This document shows positions 6,530-14,531 of a stretch of 22,342 bases of DNA, one piece after another. A program made the position numbers and the translations under genes. The number at the start of each line of letters is the position of its first letter. Position 1 is the stretch's first letter. The stretch lies in NCBI GenBank assembly GCA_913046335.1, contig CAJWSU010000021.1:1-22342 (forward strand), in the 5' to 3' direction. This stretch comes from TMED109 sp002684605. GTDB taxonomy: Bacteria > Pseudomonadota > Alphaproteobacteria > TMED109. The notes below the pieces were generated by a model, which worked only from the letters and a program-made list of their open reading frames with translations, had not been told where the DNA came from and did not search any database.

Positions 6530-8386
6530 TTGTTAAATATAAATAAATATTTTATAAGTATTGTAATTATTTTTAATTACTTTTTAGTGTTAAATTATTC
6601 CTATTCAGAAGAAATCGAAATTATTAATCCTATTACTGTGACAGGATACCATTATCCTAAAAAACTAACAGAAACTGGTTCTGCTGTTACGGTTATAACC
6701 AATGAAGAAATTAAACAAAGTGGTATGCAATATATATCTCAAGTACTTTCAGCTACTGCAGGGTTTCAGGCATATAAAAGTGGAGGACCTCAATCATTAA
6801 CAAGAGCTTTTCTCAGAGGAAATGAAACAGATCATACTTTAGTACTAATTAATGGCATGAAAATAGTTGATTCTTCTACTGGAAGAGGATCTGTTGATTT
6901 AGAAAGATTGAAAGTCACTGGTGTAGAAAGAATAGAAGTATTAAGAGGATCACAGAGTGCAATATACGGGTCTGAAGCCATAGGTGGAGTTATTAACATC
7001 ATTTTAAAAAGAGGAACTATAAAACCTGTCAAATACTTAAATATAGAAGCATCTAACAGACTTGATAAAGATATAAGTACCGGATTATCTGGAAATATTG
7101 AAGACTTATATTTTGCATTAAATTACAACCATAGTGAAGGCCCTGGCATTTCAGCTGCAGAAAAGTCTTTAGGTTACCATGAAAATGATAGTTATGATAT
7201 AGATAGTGTAAACTTAGTACTAGATTACGATCTTAATACTTCGACTGAAATTTCACTAATCACAAGAGTTTTTACCTCTGAAAATGAGGAAGACGATGCA
7301 CCTTCAGGACCATTTTTAGATGCCGATAGAAGCTCTAATTTATTGGATTGGCAATCAGCCTTATCTTTAAACAAAAAATATGAACTATTTTCTGTTAACG
7401 CATCTATTGAAACAGCAAGAGCTCGACGCTATCAATTAAAGAACGCTAGAAAGTTTAGATGGTATATCGCTGACTTAAATATTGGGAAATTAAAATTTAC
7501 TGTTCCATTAAATACTAAAGAAAAATTTATTTTTGGAGTTGAAACTGAAAGAGCTCATATGGATACGCAAGACCAATATAATTCGTATGATTTTAAAGTA
7601 TCTTCTTCTTCTAGTTTTTATTCCTACACAAATAATACTATCAAAAATCTCTTTTTAGATGGAAGTTTTAGAAGTAATCATCATGATTTATTTGGTCTAT
7701 CTACAACCTATAGACTTGCAGCAAGTTATATAATATTTGATTCTGGTTTTAGATTACATTCTAGTTACGGCACAGGTTATAGAGCTCCAACTTTAGATGA
7801 AATATATGGATCTTATGGAAGCAGAACTATTAAAGAAGAAACTAGTCGTAGTAGAGATTTAGGACTTGAATATAGCTCTTTTAGTAAAAACTTTGTTACT
7901 GATTTAACTTTTTTTTCCACACAGATAGATAACCTAATTGGATATGGACCAGCACCAGGTTATAAATTTTCAAACCAGGGCAGCGCAAAAAATAATGGAA
8001 TAGAGATGTTTATGAAATATATTCCTAATAATAATATTATAATTAATTCTCACTATAATTTTTTAACAACAAATAATAACGGCCGCTCTCTCTCTAGGAG
8101 AAAAAAACATTCTGGAAAAACATCAATCAATTGGGTTCCAGAAGGCTTAAATATGCTGTCAATAAATTCAATTGCTGAATACCATTCAAATGCTAGAGAT
8201 GGTGCGTTTGCAGGTGGGCATATAGCAGGATATGCTTTATTACATAGTAATATAAATTATACTATTGATGTAAATACTAAAGTGCAGTTTAAAATAGAAA
8301 ACATTTTAAACCAAAATTACTCTGAAGCAGATACAGCAGGAACATATGGAAGAACTTTAAGTCTTAGCTTAAAGCTAACATTTTAA
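6530..8386 (+). CDS. btuB: TonB-dependent outer-membrane cobalamin receptor
   Basis: Outer-membrane beta-barrel that imports cobalamin using TonB energy. At 618 aa it is close to E. coli BtuB (614). An N-terminal signal peptide ends near SYS (residue ~26). A TonB-box-like ITVTG follows (residues ~35-39), then a plug domain (to ~160) with the typical LRGNETDHTLVLINGMK and VERIEVLRGSQSAIYGSEAI. The rest is a 22-strand barrel ending LSLSLKLTF with the terminal Phe needed for barrel assembly. The B12 riboswitch upstream makes the substrate assignment strong. The start is TTG at 6530; no ATG fits before the signal peptide. No btuCDF-type ABC transporter follows, so the inner-membrane step must be encoded elsewhere. 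Confidence 0.93.
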   Translation: MLNINKYFISIVIIFNYFLVLNYSYSEEIEIINPITVTGYHYPKKLTETGSAVTVITNEEIKQSGMQYISQVLSATAGFQAYKSGGPQSLTRAFLRGNETDHTLVLINGMKIVDSSTGRGSVDLERLKVTGVERIEVLRGSQSAIYGSEAIGGVINIILKRGTIKPVKYLNIEASNRLDKDISTGLSGNIEDLYFALNYNHSEGPGISAAEKSLGYHENDSYDIDSVNLVLDYDLNTSTEISLITRVFTSENEEDDAPSGPFLDADRSSNLLDWQSALSLNKKYELFSVNASIETARARRYQLKNARKFRWYIADLNIGKLKFTVPLNTKEKFIFGVETERAHMDTQDQYNSYDFKVSSSSSFYSYTNNTIKNLFLDGSFRSNHHDLFGLSTTYRLAASYIIFDSGFRLHSSYGTGYRAPTLDEIYGSYGSRTIKEETSRSRDLGLEYSSFSKNFVTDLTFFSTQIDNLIGYGPAPGYKFSNQGSAKNNGIEMFMKYIPNNNIIINSHYNFLTTNNNGRSLSRRKKHSGKTSINWVPEGLNMLSINSIAEYHSNARDGAFAGGHIAGYALLHSNINYTIDVNTKVQFKIENILNQNYSEADTAGTYGRTLSLSLKLTF

Positions 8387-8398
8387 AATCAATTATGT

Positions 8399-8441
8399 AA
8401 AATATGCTTTAATTTAATTTAAATAAGTTGAAGCATATTTT
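8399..8441. terminator. Candidate bidirectional terminator between convergent genes
   Basis: AAAATATGCTT (8399-8409) and AAGCATATTTT (8431-8441) form a perfect 11-bp inverted repeat with a 21-base loop. It lies between the btuB stop and the convergent aminotransferase stop, and its right arm lies inside the end of the latter gene. Each strand presents U-rich bases at the 3' side of the stem. The long loop weakens the call. Confidence 0.42.
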
Positions 8442-9283
8442 TGATATAAACTAATAGCTTTTTTACAAAACACACCAATTTCGTATGAAGTTTTATCAAC
8501 TTTTGTTACAGGCAATACCTTGCCAAAATTCCCAGTACTAAAAACCTCTTTAGCAGAGAATAAATCATTTATAGTAACTTTAGTCTCAGCTACTTCAATC
8601 CCCTCTTCTTTCAACAAAGATATTACACGCTGTTTAGTAATACCATTAAGAAATGTTTTGTTCCATTCAGGTGTTATAATTCTATTATCTTTAACTATAA
8701 ATAAATTTGCACTTCCAAATTCAACAATATTCTCTTCTCCATCGCGCATCACAACATTATCAAAGCCATTTTGCGTTGCTTCAGCTAATGCTCTAGAGGT
8801 ATTAGCATATAAACAAGAAGCCTTGGCTAAGGTTGGCGCCATATTGGGATGAGGCCTCCTAAATGAGCTTAACATTGCTGTAAAACCATTTAAGGAAGGC
8901 ATAGGAGCTCTAAAAATTGTAATTACTAATTTACTTGACTTTGCATCTGGTATTAAAAAACCCTCATCACAAAACACACTAGGCCTTATATACAATTCTG
9001 CACCATCTTCAAAAAATTTTACGCCTTCTTTGCAAAGTTCTATTAATCTTTCTTTACTAATTGGAACAGATAAGCCCATAACTTTTGAAGAATTTATTAG
9101 CCTTTCACAATGCTTATGCAAATCAGGAATAGTGTTATTATATACCCTTGCTCCATCAAATATAGTGCTGCCGTGCATATAAGATTGGCTCATAGAAGAC
9201 ATAATAGGTTTTGAACCATCATGCCATTCTTCATTAAACCAAACTATTGAATTTTTATTTTCTGTTTTCATTATTTTTCTCAT
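8414..9283 (-). CDS. Class IV PLP-dependent aminotransferase (branched-chain/D-amino-acid type)
   Basis: Fold-type IV aminotransferase of 289 residues. WFNEEWHDGSKPIMSSMSQS and HGSTIFDGARVY (residues 15-48) are characteristic openings. The PLP lysine is Lys154 in TLAKASCLYAN. NIVEFGSANLFIV (185-197) carries Glu188, the pyridine-nitrogen partner. STGNFGKVLPVTKV near 253-266 replaces the usual T-G-T-A cofactor phosphate loop. Branched-chain, D-amino-acid and other class IV activities cannot be separated by eye. Its start overlaps the hydratase-family stop as ATGA, so the two proteins are translationally coupled and probably work on related 2-oxo acids. Confidence 0.85.
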   Translation of the reverse strand: MRKIMKTENKNSIVWFNEEWHDGSKPIMSSMSQSYMHGSTIFDGARVYNNTIPDLHKHCERLINSSKVMGLSVPISKERLIELCKEGVKFFEDGAELYIRPSVFCDEGFLIPDAKSSKLVITIFRAPMPSLNGFTAMLSSFRRPHPNMAPTLAKASCLYANTSRALAEATQNGFDNVVMRDGEENIVEFGSANLFIVKDNRIITPEWNKTFLNGITKQRVISLLKEEGIEVAETKVTINDLFSAKEVFSTGNFGKVLPVTKVDKTSYEIGVFCKKAISLYQKYASTYLN

Positions 9284-10065
9284 ATAGAATCTGTATTAAA
9301 AGAAACACTATTTAACATATCAATATTAGCCTCCACTTTATCACCAACAATTGGCCAACAAGTAGTGCTAATAGACCCGGTTAAAACAATATCTCCTGCA
9401 TACAAGCTTCTTCCTCTTTTTATTAAATTATTTACTAAATATAAAACAGAATTTAATGGATGTTGCAAAACATTTTTTCCTATACCTTTTCCAAAATTCT
9501 TGCCCGATACTATAAGGCTTCCTTTTAATGAATCTAAGGACATAAGATCTATTTCTAAAGGTTCTCCTATAACACATCCATAATTCATTGAATTCTGTGC
9601 TACTAATTTCTTAAAAGTAATATTAGCTCCATAATTTCTATCATCAACGATTTCCAAAGCTACCATTGCTTCTTTTAAATAAGGAATTAACTCTTCTTTA
9701 TTTGTATAGCCTTCTTTTTTTATAGGAATATTTCTATGTATTTTAAGAGCAATTTCAGCCTCAGCTCCTAAATGGCAATAATCATTAATATTTAATGTAA
9801 TATTATTTTGAAAAATTAAAGGTTTTAAGATTGCACCTTCTACAGGCCTATTAACTCCGACTAGTTTCTGCATTTCAGGGTTTGTTAATGCAACTTTCCA
9901 TCCTCCTATAGATCCATATCCTTCAATTCCTTTTAATCTAATAAACTCATCTTGTATTACATATGCCTCAGCTTCATCCTCTATTATAATATCATCATCC
10001 TTGTAAAAAGACTCCAAGTCTTTACAATTATTATAAATAATTTTACTCTTTTGCTTAATATCCAT
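9280..10065 (-). CDS. 2-keto-4-pentenoate hydratase / fumarylacetoacetate hydrolase family enzyme
   Basis: Cytoplasmic metal-dependent enzyme of the MhpD/HpcG hydratase group, which adds water to 2-oxo-4-enoates in meta-cleavage pathways; decarboxylases of the same fold act on related substrates. The 261-residue length fits. GGWKVALTNPEMQKLVGV (residues 54-71) is typical. Metal ligands are Glu102 and Glu104 in GAEAEIAL and Glu138 in ALEIVDDR. VLTGSIS near 228-234 is the conserved C-terminal loop. No ring-cleavage dioxygenase or aldolase is nearby, so this is unlikely to be a full aromatic pathway. It is the first gene of a two-gene operon with the aminotransferase and is divergent from 10195. 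Confidence 0.83.
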   Translation of the reverse strand: MDIKQKSKIIYNNCKDLESFYKDDDIIIEDEAEAYVIQDEFIRLKGIEGYGSIGGWKVALTNPEMQKLVGVNRPVEGAILKPLIFQNNITLNINDYCHLGAEAEIALKIHRNIPIKKEGYTNKEELIPYLKEAMVALEIVDDRNYGANITFKKLVAQNSMNYGCVIGEPLEIDLMSLDSLKGSLIVSGKNFGKGIGKNVLQHPLNSVLYLVNNLIKRGRSLYAGDIVLTGSISTTCWPIVGDKVEANIDMLNSVSFNTDSI

Positions 10066-10194
10066 GATTAAAAATTATTTCCACTAATAATAAGAATGTA
10101 ATATACAATTATATAAAAACTAATTTAAACATAATATATCATACTAGAAGATTAATAGTTAAATATAAAAATATAGATGCAAAAAGGATAACTA

Positions 10195-10806
10195 ATGTCA
10201 GAGGATATCTATGGTTCAGGAGATGATAACTCAGGAACAGTATTTAGAGACACAATTATGCTGGCCTTGGCCGGATTTGTATCTTTAGTAGTCCTACTAC
10301 TTCCTTTTATAAATCCTCCGGCTGAAACTGAATCAACTAAATCCGATCCGCCTGGAAATGTTATTATAGAAGTATTTTGGCCACAAGATAGGGATGTTGA
10401 TGTAGATTTATGGGTTAAAGCTCCAGAAGATGTTCCTGTTGGCTACTCAAATAGAGGAGGATTATTTTTTAATTTATTAAGAGATGATCTTGGCGTTTAC
10501 AAAGATCCGACCCCAATTAATTATGAAGTTGCTTATAGTAGAGGAATTAACCCTGGAGAACATATCGTAAACCTACACTTATATAGAGAAGATCTATCAT
10601 CATTTAATCCTTTTGAAGCTCAAGTAGTTGTAACTGTTGTCCACCCAAAGACAAAAATACGTCAACAAATATTAGAATCAACAGTTCTCTTAGATGAAAT
10701 TGGTAAAGAATTAACTATTTTTAGGTTCAAGCTAGATGAAGATGGAAACTTAAATAAAAACAGCCTAAATAATGATTTTGTACAATTAAGATCTGGCTCT
10801 AAATAA
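10195..10806 (+). CDS. One-helix periplasmic-domain protein, paralogue of the 14532 gene (ExbD/TolR-like topology)
   Basis: 203 residues: a short acidic cytoplasmic N-terminus, one membrane helix (~20-38) and a periplasmic domain. FRDTIMLALAGF puts Asp19 at the start of the helix, as in ExbD/TolR/MotB, where that Asp carries protons. The periplasmic part has no TolR or OmpA motif. It has DVDVDLWVKAP (~81-91), FNLLRDD, TPINYE and NLHLY, which recall the DUF2135/YfaP-type beta-sandwich (D-V-D-L-x-V-x-x-P). By eye it is about half identical to the 14532 protein over its full length, but has no channel gene beside it. AAGGA precedes the ATG. Function is unknown; using the 13914 channel subunit is an inference. 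Confidence 0.8.
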   Translation: MSEDIYGSGDDNSGTVFRDTIMLALAGFVSLVVLLLPFINPPAETESTKSDPPGNVIIEVFWPQDRDVDVDLWVKAPEDVPVGYSNRGGLFFNLLRDDLGVYKDPTPINYEVAYSRGINPGEHIVNLHLYREDLSSFNPFEAQVVVTVVHPKTKIRQQILESTVLLDEIGKELTIFRFKLDEDGNLNKNSLNNDFVQLRSGSK

Positions 10807-10813
10807 AAAAACT

Positions 10814-10996
10814 ATGAAAACATTTCAATATAAAATATTAAAAGTTAAATTAGAAGATATGCCTAAGGACCTATTATCTCATTTTCCACTTTTAGATATG
10901 GGAAGAGATGGATGGGAACTAATAGAAGTTATTAGGGTTGATATTGAAACTGATTATTCTTACTATCACTATTTTAAAAAAGAAATTTTAAAATAA
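10814..10996 (+). CDS. DUF4177-like small protein
   Basis: 60 residues with the pattern MKTFQYKILKV, DMGRDGWELIEVIR and a closing YYHYFKKE. This matches the small DUF4177 family (start Y-K-v, central G-W-E-L, end Y-Y-F-K-R), whose function is unknown. It starts seven bases after the stop of the one-helix gene, so the two are very likely co-transcribed. No signal peptide or membrane helix is seen, so it is probably cytoplasmic. Confidence 0.75.
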   Translation: MKTFQYKILKVKLEDMPKDLLSHFPLLDMGRDGWELIEVIRVDIETDYSYYHYFKKEILK

Positions 10997-11035
10997 AGTT
11001 TTTAATAAAGTCTTGGTAAATGATATGGTTTAAAA

Positions 11036-11761
11036 ATGTTTATAATTAAATTTTTTTTAATACCCTTTTTATTGATACTATTAAGTATTAATATATCAAA
11101 TTCTCAATCCATAGAATTAAGAGAAGCTTTAAAAAGTACAAAAGCGCTGTATAATAAAGGTAAGTTACAAGAAGCGATATACTCTGCTATAAACGCTATA
11201 GAATTATCCAAAATAGATTTCGGAAGAGATCATTTTTATACAGCAACATTAATAGAGAACTTAGGAATAATTCAATATGAATCATTAATGTATGAAAACG
11301 CTGAAGAATCATTTCAAAAAGTCTTAGAAATAAGAAAAAAAGTACTTAAACAAGATCATACTGATATAGCAGAGGTATTAAATTTTATAGCTTTATCTAA
11401 TAGAAAATTATTTAAATATAATAAAGCTCTTAATTATCATAATGAAGCTTTACTAGTTATGTCTAGAATCATTACGAAATCAAACCCTAATGCAATGAAT
11501 GAACAGAATAGAAAAGGAGCAATGTATCGAGCAAGTGCAATGCATACAAGAGCCTTAATTGCTGTTAAAAATAAAAATATAAATGATGCTATAGGACTTC
11601 TTAAAACATCCTCAAGAATATTTTATAATACTTTAGGAAAAGACAAAAAACAACTAATAGAATCCTATCAAGAATTGATAAAACAAGCCTTAAATATTAA
11701 CGATTTGGAATTAGCAAATAGTATTAAGAAAAAACTTAAAAAGCTGAATAAGGATTTATAA
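11036..11761 (+). CDS. Secreted tetratricopeptide-repeat (TPR) protein
   Basis: 241 residues with a signal peptide (hydrophobic 2-20, cleavage near SNS). About four TPR-like helical pairs follow: LKSTKALYNKGKLQEAIYSA (~32-51), ATLIENLGIIQYESLMYENA, LNFIALSNRKLFKYNKALNY and a last degenerate unit. The spacing resembles kinesin-light-chain TPRs (about 42 residues). TPRs bind peptides or scaffold complexes; no catalytic part is visible. It lies 39 bases after the DUF4177-like gene and five bases before the DsbA-family gene, so it is probably in the same operon. It is a different protein from the TPR gene at 20155, though similar in style. Confidence 0.8.
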   Translation: MFIIKFFLIPFLLILLSINISNSQSIELREALKSTKALYNKGKLQEAIYSAINAIELSKIDFGRDHFYTATLIENLGIIQYESLMYENAEESFQKVLEIRKKVLKQDHTDIAEVLNFIALSNRKLFKYNKALNYHNEALLVMSRIITKSNPNAMNEQNRKGAMYRASAMHTRALIAVKNKNINDAIGLLKTSSRIFYNTLGKDKKQLIESYQELIKQALNINDLELANSIKKKLKKLNKDL

Positions 11762-11766
11762 AAATT

Positions 11767-12408
11767 ATGAAAAATAATATAATCGATATCTATATAGATT
11801 TTAAAAGTCCATATGCATACTTAGCTATTGATCCTTCTATTACATTTGCAAAACAAAATAAATTAGAAATAAATTGGTTACCTTGTGTATTAGAAATACC
11901 TGATTTTTTAGGTAGTGCAAAAGTAGATGATCAAAGAAATATTATAGAAAGTAATAGAAATCCACATCAATGGAGGCGCGTCAAATATTCATATATGGAT
12001 TGCAGAAGGTATGCAAATATCAGAGATATTACAATCCGAGGTCCTCAGAAAATATGGAACACACAATTGATTTCTTTAGCTTTAATATGGACAAAAAATA
12101 ATAATTATGAGCTTACGAAATTATTTATTAAATATGTATTTGAAAAATTCTGGAAAAGAGAATTAGATCTTGAAGATTATAACGTAATTATAAGTGCTTT
12201 TAAGCATATTGGCATTAATACCAATAGTTTTAAGGAATGGTCTATCAATGAAGGAAAAAAAGAATTAGAAGGAATAAAAGAAAGAAGTGATGAAAGAGGT
12301 GTTTTTGGTGTACCTAGTTATTATTTTGATAATGAATTATATTGGGGAAGAGAGCACTTACCCATGATAGAGGCAAAAATAACTAATGATTATAGTAAAA
12401 TTTTTTAA
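11767..12408 (+). CDS. DsbA-family protein, 2-hydroxychromene-2-carboxylate isomerase-like
   Basis: Thioredoxin-fold protein of the DsbA/kappa-GST superfamily. DIYIDFKSPYAYLA (residues 7-20) places Ser14 where HCCA isomerases have their glutathione-activating serine. The C-terminal GVFGVPSYYFDNELYWGREH has the cis-Pro and the typical G-x-D closing motif. There is no CXXC, so it is not a thiol-disulfide oxidoreductase. The 213-residue length is typical, and with no signal peptide it should be cytoplasmic. The natural substrate in non-naphthalene degraders is usually unknown; a glutathione-dependent isomerase role is the best family guess. Last gene of the 10195-12408 run. Confidence 0.85.
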   Translation: MKNNIIDIYIDFKSPYAYLAIDPSITFAKQNKLEINWLPCVLEIPDFLGSAKVDDQRNIIESNRNPHQWRRVKYSYMDCRRYANIRDITIRGPQKIWNTQLISLALIWTKNNNYELTKLFIKYVFEKFWKRELDLEDYNVIISAFKHIGINTNSFKEWSINEGKKELEGIKERSDERGVFGVPSYYFDNELYWGREHLPMIEAKITNDYSKIF

Positions 12409-12765
12409 CTAAACCTTTAATAAACTCTCTATTTTCTGATAAGAATTTATAAATTTACATTTTCCTAGAATGGTTTTATTTCTATTAGTAAATTCCAGAT
12501 TTTTTAATATAACAAATATTTTATAAAAACGAATATACTCAGATGTCAATTTATAATAAGCAGGATAAGTGCTCTTTTTAATTAAGAAAACTTTTTTGTC
12601 TAACCAAACTTTATAGACCTTACCTTCCTCAAACCAAAAATATTCTGTTATTTTTTTTTTATTTTCAGAATAATAATCACATCTTAAACCTTTATTATCT
12701 ATTTCATTGCTTAAAACTGGGAAAGTTGGAACTAAAATTAGTATTAGTGTTAAAAATATTTTCAT
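12409..12765 (-). CDS. Small secreted hypothetical protein
   Basis: 118 residues with a clear signal peptide (hydrophobic 3-17, cleavage near VLS-N). The mature part has two cysteines (Cys29 in KGLRCDYYSE and Cys103 in ILGKCKF) that could form a disulfide. It also has EYFWFEEGKVYKVWLD, a pattern of a short Cys segment followed by F-W-F-E-x-G-K-V that I associate with small secreted proteins of marine alphaproteobacteria. No enzyme motif is visible and I cannot name a family. It is convergent with the DsbA-family gene (stops adjacent) and begins nine bases after the metzincin gene stop on the same strand, so it is probably its operon partner. Confidence 0.65.
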   Translation of the reverse strand: MKIFLTLILILVPTFPVLSNEIDNKGLRCDYYSENKKKITEYFWFEEGKVYKVWLDKKVFLIKKSTYPAYYKLTSEYIRFYKIFVILKNLEFTNRNKTILGKCKFINSYQKIESLLKV

Positions 12766-12774
12766 GGGCTACTC

Positions 12775-13824
12775 TTACCGTGTAATAAATGGGTTATTTA
12801 TATTAGGGTCTAACTCATTAAGCTCAATAAATTTATTTTTAAGCTTATTTTCATAATCTAAATCTGGCTGAGACCCAAAAAACATAGCTCTAGTTAGTTC
12901 AGTAAATGCATTTGAATACATACCTAATTCGTAATAAGTTTTGGATAAAATCATTCTTGTTTTTCCCCATCTACCATAATATGTTATTGAATCTTTTAAT
13001 AGATCTAAGGCACTGCTATAATTTTTATTTAAATAATATTTGTTGCCATAATCTGTTAACAATCTAGCAACAGGATTAATTTCTCCCCTAGCATGATGCC
13101 TTTCATATAGTCTTGATATTCTATTTAAAACTTTACTATTATTAATGATTGTTTCCGGTGCAAAATTATAATTTTTCATTAATTTTACAATAGAACTACT
13201 CTCTTTGCCTGCAAGTAAATGACTAGCTCCGCTTACTAGCATAAAATCTTCAGTTCTTTGAGTATGCCAGGCTCCGAATAAATGCCCTAATTCATGTGCT
13301 ATTATTACACTACTCCTGTAAGATAATAATTTATCATAATTAGAAACCATTATAATCTTTGAAAAGGTAGCCGCAATACCACTTCCTTTTATATCTCTAC
13401 CAATTATACTTAAGATAACTTCTGCATCAGTATCTAATTTTAAAATATCTTCTTTATGCAGAGAAAATAAAGTTGATAATTTTTCTATATCTTTACTAAA
13501 TGGGTATTGTTGTATTGCAGTAATTTTCCATTTTATTTTAAAATTTGAATAATAAAAATTATTAACCTCTATAAATCTTTCATTTAAGTTATCTTCCCAA
13601 CCTTCTTCAAAAAAATTATTATCATCATATAAAACGAGAACTTTAATTTCTCTTATTTCATTATTGTACGATTGAGAATCGCTCTCATTACAAATAGTAT
13701 CTATACATACATTTTCATTTGCTAATAAAACTTTATTTACCAATAAAATTAATAAAAATAAGATAGAAGATTGATATACTACATTTCTTATTAGCCTTGT
13801 TTTAAAGTTATTTAATAGGTACAT
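12775..13824 (-). CDS. Periplasmic metzincin-type zinc metalloprotease with C-terminal TPR region
   Basis: 349 residues with an N-terminal hydrophobic segment (~18-35) as signal peptide or anchor. The catalytic domain has HELGHLFGAWH at 177-187, the full HExxHxxGxxH metzincin motif (His177, Glu178, His181, His187). Met195 in DFMLVSG is a plausible Met-turn, although closer to the motif than usual. Upstream strands read EIKVLVLYDD (~59-68) and AEVILSIIG. Residues ~246-315 form two TPR-like hairpins (YLNKNYSSALDLL, YYELGMYSNAFTEL), perhaps for substrate binding. It is divergent from the TolQ-like operon (89 bases apart). The exact metzincin subfamily is not recognised; activity is well supported by the intact motif, the substrate is unknown. 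Confidence 0.82.
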   Translation of the reverse strand: MYLLNNFKTRLIRNVVYQSSILFLLILLVNKVLLANENVCIDTICNESDSQSYNNEIREIKVLVLYDDNNFFEEGWEDNLNERFIEVNNFYYSNFKIKWKITAIQQYPFSKDIEKLSTLFSLHKEDILKLDTDAEVILSIIGRDIKGSGIAATFSKIIMVSNYDKLLSYRSSVIIAHELGHLFGAWHTQRTEDFMLVSGASHLLAGKESSSIVKLMKNYNFAPETIINNSKVLNRISRLYERHHARGEINPVARLLTDYGNKYYLNKNYSSALDLLKDSITYYGRWGKTRMILSKTYYELGMYSNAFTELTRAMFFGSQPDLDYENKLKNKFIELNELDPNINNPFITR

Positions 13825-13913
13825 AATTTTCTTTTAATTATTAAATTAATAGGTATGTTATATATTTAATTTATACGTGTAATATAAACTATATAATTAG
13901 GAGCACAATAATT

Positions 13914-14528
13914 ATGGGATTAAAATACTTACTTTTACTAAGATTTGGTGTAGTAAATTTAGTCGCTTTTGCTTTAATAGGCGCTGCATGGGCACAAGGT
14001 TTAGTAGCAAAGGTATTAAATGCAGATGTAACTAATATGGTTATTTTAATATGTGTCGTATTCTTCATCGGCCTTATTTTAGCAGGCTATCGTTTATGGA
14101 AAGTTAGTATTCAGCTTAATGCAGCTTATAATTATAATCCTGATTCACCTTCTAGAGCAGCTGACTTTTTATCAAAAACTAAAGGTAAAAATGCCTCAAG
14201 TAGGTCAAATATAGCCCAAGCCCTAAAATTAAAATTATTTTCTAGAATAATACATATTAGATATATAGCTAATTCTTTAACAGTATTAGGTTTAATAGGA
14301 ACTGTACTGGGCTTTATTATAGCTTTATCCGGCGTTGATCCAGATGTTGCTTCTAATCCAAGTGCAATTAGTCCTATGGTAGCGCAGTTAATTGAAGGTA
14401 TGTCTGTAGCCTTATATACAACATTAGTAGGGTCTATATTAAGCGTTTGGTTAGGTTTAGTATATCAAATGTTGGCAACAGGAACTTCAAATTTAGTTTC
14501 TAAAATTATAGAACTATCAGAAAGTTAA
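13914..14528 (+). CDS. MotA/TolQ/ExbB-like proton-channel subunit
   Basis: 204-residue inner-membrane protein with about four helices (~11-27, 41-60, 118-139, 165-187). The last two carry the family core: LTVLGLIGTVLGF (122-134), then GMSVALYTTLVGSILSVWLG (162-181), which corresponds to the Thr-Thr-x-x-Gly helix of ExbB and TolQ. In that superfamily five such subunits surround two one-helix partners and use proton flow to move them. Partners here are not ExbD/TolR but the next gene. The loop between helices 2 and 3 is short and basic (~62-117), unlike the large cytoplasmic domain of MotA. AGGAG at 13899-13903 precedes the ATG. First gene of a three-gene operon with 3-4 base gaps. Confidence 0.85.
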   Translation: MGLKYLLLLRFGVVNLVAFALIGAAWAQGLVAKVLNADVTNMVILICVVFFIGLILAGYRLWKVSIQLNAAYNYNPDSPSRAADFLSKTKGKNASSRSNIAQALKLKLFSRIIHIRYIANSLTVLGLIGTVLGFIIALSGVDPDVASNPSAISPMVAQLIEGMSVALYTTLVGSILSVWLGLVYQMLATGTSNLVSKIIELSES

Positions 14529-14531
14529 TAA

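Noticed and set aside
8520..8852. 110-codon plus-strand open frame opposite the aminotransferase gene.
   Set aside because: It is a shadow of the aminotransferase coding sequence with no domain pattern of its own. The same applies to plus-strand frames at 2943, 9365, 17887 and 18186 and the minus-strand frame at 6832.
11767..12408. Thiol-disulfide oxidoreductase (true DsbA).
   Set aside because: There is no CXXC motif and no signal peptide; the Ser in DFKSPYAYLA fits the isomerase branch.
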